From the NCBI GenBank assembly GCA_965222725.1, contig OZ244969.1, positions 6,076,001 to 6,140,000 of the forward strand: a stretch of 64,000 nucleotides of DNA. The letters are read 5' to 3'. The position numbers were made by a program, and so were the translations under genes. Positions 38,101-44,735 of the stretch are shown piece after piece (the stretch's first letter is position 1; every line of letters begins with the position of its first letter). Source of the stretch: GCA-2748575 sp965222725. GTDB lineage: Bacteria > Pseudomonadota > Gammaproteobacteria > Pseudomonadales > Ketobacteraceae. The notes under the pieces are model-generated. The model was not told the DNA's origin. It did no database searches and saw nothing but the letters and a program-made list of their open reading frames with translations.

Positions 38101-39340
38101 AGCCTTCATTAAGACGGTAAATCTTGAACGTCAGGTCCTGATCATCAATTTGCTGGTGCCTCGGCAAGCGCTCCCAAACACCCAATGCTTTCATATTCCA
38201 GTAGCGTTTGCCTTCTGGTGTCCAGGAAACGATCGATTCATCACGGTTGAAAAAGCTATTGGCGTTCTGCCAGACAAAAGAATTCTGGAACAAAGCACCA
38301 CTGCCTTCACTACGATCAAGAGATAGCTGATTGGCCAGTAATGCCGAAGGATAATTTCTGTGACTCAGGCATTCACGAATAAACGCCGAAGTTTCCTGTA
38401 ACTGCTCCGCAGCACTTAATTCAGGCCGTATAGTCGCAGGAATAACAACCGGATTAACACAGTAGCCATAAAAACCGTAATGATCAGGTTCGCGTCCTGC
38501 AGTGGGTGTACCCAGTGGTATCTCCGTCTGCCCCGTATACTTGTAAAGAAAAACAAAATAGCAGGAGAAAAACGCCTCATAAGGGGAAATCTTCAGGGAT
38601 TTTGCCAACGACATGAGGCGATCGCTCAGATCTCTGGACACCATCCCGGTTTCATAGCCTGTATCGAAAGATTGCAGGTTGCGACGGGGATAATCGGTGG
38701 GAAAATCCAGGCCCTGCCCCACCCCCTCCAGATGGGTTAACCAGAAATGTTCATCTTGTCCGGCTTGATCTGAAAGCAGATATTCCTTTTGTCGTTTCAG
38801 GTGATCATCAAACCCCACCTCCAGTGGCGGCAATTCAGGCTCTACTCCTCGCATCAGCGCGCCGTATACAATGCGTAATTCATTCATCCACATCATGACA
38901 GATGCCAGGTCCATTACGATATGATGAATGATGAGGCTGATCACCGGCTTATAGCCCGCACGCTTGTAGAGAACAAAGCGTTTACCGGGAACCTTGCTTA
39001 AATCAAAAGGCACATGGGTTTCGGCATCAATGAACTGCTGGCTCAGGGTTGGATTATCAACAGCACCCACATCTCTGATATCCAGCTGATGATCCCATTG
39101 ATCCCACTCCTGCCTGACCGGCACGCCGTCTTTAACAATAAAGGTAGACCGCAACATTTCATGGCGATCCGTCAGAAAGTTTATAGCATCCTGCAATTTT
39201 TCCAGATCAGTTTCTTCCGGAATACACCAGGAGTACTCAACGTTGTAGATTCCGTCATTTGGATAACACTGATGAAGAAACCAGAGAGCGCTTTGCGCTG
39301 ATGAAAGCTGACAATCACGGACAATCTTTTTCCGGCTCAT
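32186..39340 (-). CDS. Hybrid NRPS/PKS megasynthase (C-A-PCP-KS-AT-ACP-TE)
   Basis: About 2384 residues from the ATG at 39340 (AGAGGA upstream; a GTG at 39379 is longer). Domains: condensation, ~10-450, HHxxxD as HHIVMD near 139-144; adenylation, ~470-960, YTSGSTGRPKG near 627 and NAYGPTEATVW; carrier, Ser in LGGHSLL near 1010; ketosynthase, ~1080-1500, catalytic Cys in TACSSSL near 1253, then EAHGTGT and KTNMGH; acyltransferase, GHSIGEY near 1700 and HAFH near 1797, the latter typical for malonyl-CoA; second carrier, LGGDSLL near 2031; thioesterase, GGSSFGG near 2177. No ketoreductase, dehydratase or methyltransferase is present. It should join an amino acid to malonate and release a beta-keto product; the leading condensation domain implies that an acyl or peptidyl donor is supplied in trans. 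The adenylation pocket read by eye is D-A-F-V-M-A-A-V-W-K, a hydrophobic type without sure substrate. It follows the kinase gene by 60 bp. Confidence 0.95.
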   Translation of the reverse strand: MSRKKIVRDCQLSSAQSALWFLHQCYPNDGIYNVEYSWCIPEETDLEKLQDAINFLTDRHEMLRSTFIVKDGVPVRQEWDQWDHQLDIRDVGAVDNPTLSQQFIDAETHVPFDLSKVPGKRFVLYKRAGYKPVISLIIHHIVMDLASVMMWMNELRIVYGALMRGVEPELPPLEVGFDDHLKRQKEYLLSDQAGQDEHFWLTHLEGVGQGLDFPTDYPRRNLQSFDTGYETGMVSRDLSDRLMSLAKSLKISPYEAFFSCYFVFLYKYTGQTEIPLGTPTAGREPDHYGFYGYCVNPVVIPATIRPELSAAEQLQETSAFIRECLSHRNYPSALLANQLSLDRSEGSGALFQNSFVWQNANSFFNRDESIVSWTPEGKRYWNMKALGVWERLPRHQQIDDQDLTFKIYRLNEGFHWGVEYDRDLFSRETVLNFYEYFETLLSCLLANPEQKVGELSILDSERARLLIEHGRGPRVNNIRQKSFPELFTAIAHVNGDQEAVFCEGDSLSYAELNSAANRLAHKLINMGVQPGTRVGVALDKSTDLMIAVLAVMKSGAVYLPLDPTYPQERLRYIAADAGLSVLIGSSELPLQFTNAVVVPPPSQDDLSSFADTDPPITVNSDDVVYIIYTSGSTGRPKGVELRHAGLMAMIEAQHEVFALNTEDRVLQFASINFDASVFEMVLALASGASLYLAPKASLLGDDLADFLAQQEITCSVLPPVVLAAMSHRELPALRTLMTAGDNCTQEIVSQWGKDRAFYNAYGPTEATVWSTIARLKPGERITIGQAIPNSDTCILDPALNPVPIGVPGELYIGGLALAKGYLNRADLTEERFIPSPFTKGERLYKTGDLVRYLPDGNIEFLGRLDHQVKIRGFRIELGEVTETILKHDSVHDALVMARDDMPGASKENPMLVAYVVKDAKKSLEIEELRTHLREQLPDYMVPAAFAILDAFPLTPNNKVDRKALPRPVTSSTGANIQEPRNQIERILAEIWESCLGVTQVSINANFFDLGGHSLLVAKVYNKLPDNFREKARLVDLFKYPTIRSLAHFLQSDVEEDEYFLEQDNHAERLRLRRRLMESLSGVKVAIVGMSGRFPGADSVEEMWDNVCQGKETITFFTPEQLRRAGVSEDTIKQPNYVPAKGMLDSISGFDAPFFNFTPREAQITDPQQRLFLECAWEALEDAGCVPERFGGPIGVYAGIGMNQYLMTNLSSHPELLAAIGDYPLMIGNDKDFLCTRVSYKLNLNGPAMVLQTACSSSLVAVHSACQALLNEECDAALAGGVSFNRLGKEGYFYHEGMIMSPDGHCRAFDADAKGTVQGQGAGVVLLKRLDDAMKNNDHIYAVIVGSATNNDGSHKSGYTAPSVEGQAKVINMALASANLNPSKIGYVEAHGTGTPLGDPIEIEALKQAFQREDIPPASCAIGSLKTNMGHLDAASGVAGLIKAAKAVETRQLPPSLHFQKPNPKIDFKKTPFYVNTQLTPWNPEGHICFAGVSSFGIGGTNAHVVLSEAPNETQAESARPWRLVTLSARTPKELEAMTERFVAHIKTHHRQSFANICYTLHVGRAVFPFRRYLVCRNRDEAISELTELNPQRVNTTHYQGTPQKIAFMFSGQGSQYINMGKHLYRVEITFRETVDQCRNLIKQRFVHLYEELSEEDHSAQTDKLHQTYVTQPSLFIFEYALAKVLMEWGIQPDYMIGHSIGEYVAACIAGVFTLEQALELVTIRGHLIQELESGEMLSVNLPEKEAVKYTNEGVSLAVVNGESRCVLSGDSHAIRQLHEVLSGQGIDNRILHTSHAFHSHMMEPILERFQAYVERREPQPPTKPFVSSLTGLWITNEQATSAKYWADHLRYSVQFHRGMQTLFNGREKDDDNERLICLEVGPGKVLKTLANQHPAKGADDLILATTRHAYEQVSDTQYLLNVIGKLWEQGVDIDWDAFHSARQRYRVPLPTYPFNRKTYWVRPKARAEVEASVAPLSNDAVETPEMEDSESLSLARNKPRDPVEETIWKLWCQTLGRDDIDIYDNYFDLGGDSLLAVGIMDKLKGRYNLPLATHLLISRPSVAELAEYIKSQVVQPLAEGAEADETSGNSPIASPLVVIQPGDPEFSPLAMVHPIGGEVFYYRDLAIHLGREQPVYAFQAPGLMDNGEPLNSVPALAELYLAELKRSGVEPPYLLGGSSFGGLVAFEMAQQAMAAGEAVQLVVMIDTPAPHEMPKNLNDSAAILEYLLAGDLKLDSKKLRLLSEQDQVDYVLEEARLQGKGEVLPPHLGVSLFRTWMAHQQATFSYEPKFLDCDVLYFRHSEPQEHFPALPHVAWQALTEEDRLTVHRAPGNHVSMNYPPHVQFLARKLKERLRELRHKSLFFSAVKRATDGLMAFHNQDSAGH

Positions 39341-39400
39341 ATGAAACCGTTTTCCTCTGTTCGAGGGAAAGGTCAGCACAGAATGTGTAGCAAGCTCGTA

Positions 39401-42400
39401 TCAGGGTAATGTAAAAAAGAAAGTCGTACCGGACCCTTCTTTTGACGTAACCCAAATGTAACCTCCATGTTTTTCGATAACTCGTTTAACGGTCGCCAGG
39501 CCAATACCTGTACCACTAAACTGTTTTTCAGAATGCAGGCGCTGGAACGGCGAAAATAATTTCGCCGCATGGTTCATGTCGAACCCAACACCGTTATCCC
39601 TGATATAAAATATACGTTCACCGAGCTTCAGTGTTTCTGGTGCTAACCCCAACCCTGGTGGAATTTCCTTACCATCATAAGAGTTGACTCCAAATTCAAC
39701 TTCTGCCCCATCAACTTTGCTGGAATATTTCCAGGCATTACCAATCAAATTAGATATCGCCGAATAAATCATCCGCTCATCTGCATTCACCTCGCAATCT
39801 GATGCACAGAGTGCTGTAACAGATAACTCGGGATACCTAATCTTCATATCTTCAAACAACTCAGCCACCATGGCCGACAGATCCACTTTTCTGGGACTGA
39901 TTTCCCGCCGCTGCATGCGGGAAAGCTCCAGCAGCCCGTCGATAAGATCCGACATTTTATTACTGCTTTTAATTATCCTGTTCAACAGCTCCGCGGACTC
40001 CCCCTGCAGCTGTGAACTGTATTCATCCTTCAAAATTTTACTGAACCCGCGCAAGGCCCTGAGGGGTGAACGCAGATCGTGCGACACACTGTAACTGAAT
40101 GCATTCAGTTCTTCATTGGCAAATTCCAGTTCCTTCACCACCTGATTCAGATTTTCATTGGCATGGGCCAGGTCTTCCGTGCGCTGCGCCACTTTGCGCT
40201 CCAAATTCAAGTTCAAACTATTCACTTCGGTAAACAGGCGGGCATTCTCAAATGATATTGCTGCCTGCGCCAGCAACAGCTTGATCACACTCATGCGATC
40301 CTGGGTAAAGGTATCAATGGTATGTTTATTTTCAAGGAAGAGTGCGCCTACCGTATGGTCCCGGTAGTCAACCGGCATACAGAGCACCGAGCGCGGCTGA
40401 TACTGCATAATATAGGGATCATCCATAAAAGCCCGCTCACCCAGCACATCACCCACATTCACAATTTCATCACTTCGCAACACATAACTGATAATGTTAT
40501 GGGGAATATTCCGGCATTCCTCCAGCCGGGGCATGGGGCTCGGTGTGTCAATATCCCCTTGCTCGTTGATCAGCGCCTGCAAGCGGGGGCCCTTTTCATC
40601 CTGATAGACCAGTGCTGCCGAGGTAGCACCGGCACACTCAACAATCACCTGCAATACTTTCGCCGCCAGCTGATCCAGACGCAACTCACTGGAAATCAAC
40701 TGGGCGGATTTCATGACCGATGCCATATCCAGAGTCTGATCCGCACGGACACTGATAGTATCGGAACGGGAATAAGTTCGTTGTACGCGTTTTTGCGCGG
40801 CTGACAGAATTTTGGAGTACAGCTTGTTGATACGCTGCACCTTGGGAACACAACCCCACAACTGATAAAGGTACAAAGCCTCGCGCACATAGGGCTCGGA
40901 CAGCATCTCGAACCCTACCGATTGCCAGTATTCACTGAAAAGTTCATTGGCTAGTGCCTGGTACTGGATAAAACCGTAGCGCCCTGCTGCTTCTACAGCA
41001 TCCCGGTAGCAGATCGCAATAGTCTCCATTGGTGCTCGCTGATAACGTAAAAGCTCAGCTCGGATCAAATAGTATTTGTGGGAGAAATTTATCGGATAAA
41101 GGTTCGCTAATGTTTTCAGGCTATTTTCGCAGTAACTTAAATAGTCTTTTTCCTGACCATCCAGGTGAGACCATTGCCTGGCAAGCAATAAACCATGAAT
41201 TAACAAATGATCAATTGTAAAACTCGCTGTTGGCAAGCGTTTCCAATGCTTCCGGGTCTCTCGTGCTGATTCGAGAGCACTGACTTGATCGTCGCACCAA
41301 AAAGCCAGCTGAGCCCGATAATGAGTCAGATAAGCGTAGTGAAAGCTGGTCCTTATTTTGGAAAAATCTTCCGTAAACCGGTCATCATCCAACGCATGCT
41401 CAGGGGTGGCAACATTGCCATTCAATGCTGCCGCAAATTTCTCGATAAAGCTGGGCAAAGGATAGAACACCGAACGGCGCACCAGCAGCTCCTGCACATT
41501 CGCCGCGTCTGTATGCAACGTCTTCAGGTCGACACCCTGAGACACTTTGGAGAAAAGGGAGTTGCACGCATTCATACTGGCACGGGCTATTTCACCGTTT
41601 TCCAGCCCCAGCTGATGGCCCCGCTCGTTCAGATAGATGCAGTCTTCCAGCGGCATTTTAAGGTAGAGCACCGTGGTAACCAACATATTGAAGCAGTTGG
41701 ATATTTCCCGGCAATGATCATAGCTTTCGGCTATCGCCTTTGCCTGATAACCAATATCAAAAGCAGCTTCATAACGTTCATTTACCCTCAGATAGAACGC
41801 ATAACAGGCCAACTGCATAGCAGCGAGATCAGATTTTCCATTAGCCAGCACCAGGTTCATTCCTTTTATGGCACAATAGTCCCGCAGGGTATTGTCACCA
41901 ATAATGGCGGAACACTGCGACAGGTTGGGAAAGATCCGCATAGCAATCAGCAGGCGGGGATCTTCCATCTCAGGCAGGTCCGCAATCTGTTCAACATCCA
42001 TATTTTTAAGGTTCTCTTCCAGGCACTGCTGCTCTTTTTCAATCAGCGCACCAATTTCCTTATCTGACATAGGCACTTCAAGTCCGAGGTGCATCAGCCC
42101 ATCCCGGGCAAAAACAGCGCCTTCAAACCACTGACCGCGGCCAATGGTTTGCACCAGGCGGGTGGCGCAGATTTCTGCCTTGGTCAGGTTGTCATCCAGG
42201 TTATCAAAAAGGGTTTTATAAAAAGCGGCCGATTCTTCCGGATTACCGTTCAGGTATTCACTTTCCGCTTTAACGTGGTACAGATCACGTGCCAGCTCGG
42301 GGCAACGCTGCCAGGAATCCTCCGGCAGCAGTTCAATACCGACTGTACTGAAATCCGCCGCCGCCTGCCATACGCTGGCATTCAGGGCCCGTTGCGCCGC

Positions 42401-44719
42401 ATCCAGGTTAAGCCTGACCAGTTGCTGACGCTCTTCGGCATCATCAATCAGCCAACGCCCCTGGTTAAGCTGCTCCGCAATGGCAAAGGTTTCTTCATCA
42501 TCCAGATCACTGCCGGCATGCTGCAACAGCAACCTGCCAATGCGCAAGTGAGTGGCACGGCGCTTTTCCTTGCCCATGGATTCATAGGCGGCCTGCAACA
42601 TGCGGTCATGGATAAAACGACAATAAGGGGAAAACGGCGACGATTGTGACAAGAAGGTTTCCGTATCCTTGGGAATAGCACTGCTTGAACTGGCCTGCTC
42701 CACCATTCCCAGAAACCAGTCGCCACCATCCTGAATCAGCAGGCCATCCTGCAGTGCCGGCCAGATGATACGGGTCAGCTTGGTCAGTGGCTGGCCGGCA
42801 ACGGTGGAGAGCATTTCCAGATCAAAGCGGCTGCCCACGCATGCTGCCAGCTGAATCAGCTCCTGGGTTTCATTGGGTAGCTGGTGCATTTTACCCAGCA
42901 TCAGCTCCACCACATTATCGGTGATTCCGCGGGCCTGGATCTCTTCAATATTCCAGCTCCAGCGTTGCTGCTTGAGATTAAAATTCAGCAGGCCATCGGT
43001 GTAGAGGGTTTTAAGGAACTCGCCGATAAAAAACGGGTTGCCGGCTGTTTTGGTGTGTATCATGCCGGCCAGATCAATCACGTCGTCTCTGAACCGATAC
43101 AGGGCATCCTGCAACAGCTGACAAATCTGCTCAATTCCCAGGGGCCCCAGTTTGATATAGCTGATCACATCATGGGTTAAGGGTGATTCTTCAACCGTGC
43201 GCAGCGCTTTAATAGCCGGATGCAGGGGATCCACTTCATTATCACGGTAAGCCACTATCACCAGCAAACGACAACCTTCCTGGCTGACCAGCACCGGCAA
43301 CAGGTCTAGCGTGCCCCGGTCCGCCCATTGAATGTCATCAAAAAACATGACCAGTGGCCGCTGACGGGTGACCACCTTGATAAACTCATGCAGCACATTA
43401 TGAAAGCGGTTCTTGGTTTCGTCAGCCCCCAAAGAGGCCACCGGCGACATCTGCCCTAACACATGTTCAAATTCCGCCATAAAATCAATCAGCACCCGGG
43501 CGTTGTTACCCAAGGCGGACTTGATCAGGTCACGCATTTCCAGCAGTTTGGCTTCGGAAAGCGACAGCACATGCTGCAACCAGGTTTTCAGGGCCTGCCT
43601 CAAAGCCGAGTAGGGAATATTGCGCTGGAACTGATCGAACTTGCCGGAAACAAACAAACCGTTATGGGAAGCAATGGGCTTGTGCACTTCGTGCACAAGT
43701 GCAGATTTACCAATACCGGAATAGCCGGAAACCGATAGCAATCGGGGTTTGCCACTGGCCGACTGAAAAAAACGTTTCAGCAGGGTTTCCACTTCGTGCT
43801 TTCTGCCGTACAGCTTCTGCGGTACCTGAAAACGGTCCGGTATATCATCCAGTGCCAGGGGGAACTCGGGCAGTTCCTTGTTCATCACGATAGCGCCGCG
43901 GCAGCGCTGCAAATCGTTACTGATACCCAGGGCACTCTGATAGCGCTCTTCGGCGGTTTTGTTCAGCAGTTTGTCCACAATATGGGACAGCACTTTGGGA
44001 ATATCGCTGCGGATGGTGGCAACAGGGGTTTGAATTTTTGCGATATGGGCATGTACCAGCCCCAGAGCGTCATCCGCATGAAAAGGCACATCGCCCGTGA
44101 GCAGGTGATAAAAAGTCACACCCAGTGTGTAAAAATCCGAGCGGTAATCTACTGCCCGGTTCATTCGCCCGGTCTGTTCCGGGGAAATATAGGGCAACAC
44201 CCCTTCCAGCCTTTCCGGGGCTTCCAGCGCCGGCTGCTCACGAGAAAGCAGAGAGGCCAGACCAAAATCAATAATCTGTACATGGCCGGTGTCGGGATTA
44301 ACCAGGACATTGCCGGGATGCAGATCCTTGTGAATCACCTGGGCATGGTGAATCACACTCAAGGCGTCTGCCAGCTGCACTGCAATATTAAGAAAGGTTT
44401 CTGCCGGCAGGCGGTTGTCGGTAAAGGATTTCAGGTATTTGAGCAGATCGATGCTGTTGTTGTCTTCCAGCACCATTACCGGCTTTTTATCGCCCTTTAT
44501 CCATTCCAGGGGCTTGATAATATTGGGGTGATCAAACTTGCTGAGCACATCATAGGAAAAAGAAAAACGGGACAGCTGCCCCGGTTCCGGAAATTCTTCT
44601 TCCAGCTGTTTGAGGATTACGGATGTTTCGTCTGATTCACGGATCGCACGATCAATACGGGTACGACCACTGGTGAACAATGTCTCAACCACCCGGTAAC
44701 CGGGTATTTCGTTAGCCAA
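39401..44719 (-). CDS. Trifunctional Ser/Thr kinase, AAA ATPase and sensor histidine kinase
   Basis: 1772 residues; TTG start behind AAGGGGG. Order: Ser/Thr protein kinase (Lys37; HKDLHPGN with Asp132; DFG at 151), with a weak Gly loop; AAA-type ATPase (Walker A GYSGIGKS, 332-339; Walker B LVMFFDDIQWAD, 456-467); a long helical/TPR-like middle (~700-1330); GAF domain (~1360-1500, LCMPVDYRDHTVGALFLENK); coiled coil; HisKA with His1547 in SVSHDLRSPLRAL; HATPase (~1650-1772) with the DNGVGF and GTGIGLATVKRVI boxes. This architecture is known in cyanobacteria and proteobacteria. It lacks a membrane anchor, so it senses in the cytoplasm or through a partner. It sits between the TonB receptor (16 bp) and the NRPS/PKS (60 bp), suggesting it controls or is controlled by that system. 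No cognate response regulator with an output domain is adjacent except the regulators at 48.9-51.1 kb. Confidence 0.93.
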   Translation of the reverse strand: MANEIPGYRVVETLFTSGRTRIDRAIRESDETSVILKQLEEEFPEPGQLSRFSFSYDVLSKFDHPNIIKPLEWIKGDKKPVMVLEDNNSIDLLKYLKSFTDNRLPAETFLNIAVQLADALSVIHHAQVIHKDLHPGNVLVNPDTGHVQIIDFGLASLLSREQPALEAPERLEGVLPYISPEQTGRMNRAVDYRSDFYTLGVTFYHLLTGDVPFHADDALGLVHAHIAKIQTPVATIRSDIPKVLSHIVDKLLNKTAEERYQSALGISNDLQRCRGAIVMNKELPEFPLALDDIPDRFQVPQKLYGRKHEVETLLKRFFQSASGKPRLLSVSGYSGIGKSALVHEVHKPIASHNGLFVSGKFDQFQRNIPYSALRQALKTWLQHVLSLSEAKLLEMRDLIKSALGNNARVLIDFMAEFEHVLGQMSPVASLGADETKNRFHNVLHEFIKVVTRQRPLVMFFDDIQWADRGTLDLLPVLVSQEGCRLLVIVAYRDNEVDPLHPAIKALRTVEESPLTHDVISYIKLGPLGIEQICQLLQDALYRFRDDVIDLAGMIHTKTAGNPFFIGEFLKTLYTDGLLNFNLKQQRWSWNIEEIQARGITDNVVELMLGKMHQLPNETQELIQLAACVGSRFDLEMLSTVAGQPLTKLTRIIWPALQDGLLIQDGGDWFLGMVEQASSSSAIPKDTETFLSQSSPFSPYCRFIHDRMLQAAYESMGKEKRRATHLRIGRLLLQHAGSDLDDEETFAIAEQLNQGRWLIDDAEERQQLVRLNLDAAQRALNASVWQAAADFSTVGIELLPEDSWQRCPELARDLYHVKAESEYLNGNPEESAAFYKTLFDNLDDNLTKAEICATRLVQTIGRGQWFEGAVFARDGLMHLGLEVPMSDKEIGALIEKEQQCLEENLKNMDVEQIADLPEMEDPRLLIAMRIFPNLSQCSAIIGDNTLRDYCAIKGMNLVLANGKSDLAAMQLACYAFYLRVNERYEAAFDIGYQAKAIAESYDHCREISNCFNMLVTTVLYLKMPLEDCIYLNERGHQLGLENGEIARASMNACNSLFSKVSQGVDLKTLHTDAANVQELLVRRSVFYPLPSFIEKFAAALNGNVATPEHALDDDRFTEDFSKIRTSFHYAYLTHYRAQLAFWCDDQVSALESARETRKHWKRLPTASFTIDHLLIHGLLLARQWSHLDGQEKDYLSYCENSLKTLANLYPINFSHKYYLIRAELLRYQRAPMETIAICYRDAVEAAGRYGFIQYQALANELFSEYWQSVGFEMLSEPYVREALYLYQLWGCVPKVQRINKLYSKILSAAQKRVQRTYSRSDTISVRADQTLDMASVMKSAQLISSELRLDQLAAKVLQVIVECAGATSAALVYQDEKGPRLQALINEQGDIDTPSPMPRLEECRNIPHNIISYVLRSDEIVNVGDVLGERAFMDDPYIMQYQPRSVLCMPVDYRDHTVGALFLENKHTIDTFTQDRMSVIKLLLAQAAISFENARLFTEVNSLNLNLERKVAQRTEDLAHANENLNQVVKELEFANEELNAFSYSVSHDLRSPLRALRGFSKILKDEYSSQLQGESAELLNRIIKSSNKMSDLIDGLLELSRMQRREISPRKVDLSAMVAELFEDMKIRYPELSVTALCASDCEVNADERMIYSAISNLIGNAWKYSSKVDGAEVEFGVNSYDGKEIPPGLGLAPETLKLGERIFYIRDNGVGFDMNHAAKLFSPFQRLHSEKQFSGTGIGLATVKRVIEKHGGYIWVTSKEGSGTTFFFTLP

Positions 44720-44735
44720 CCTGCCCCCTTACTGA

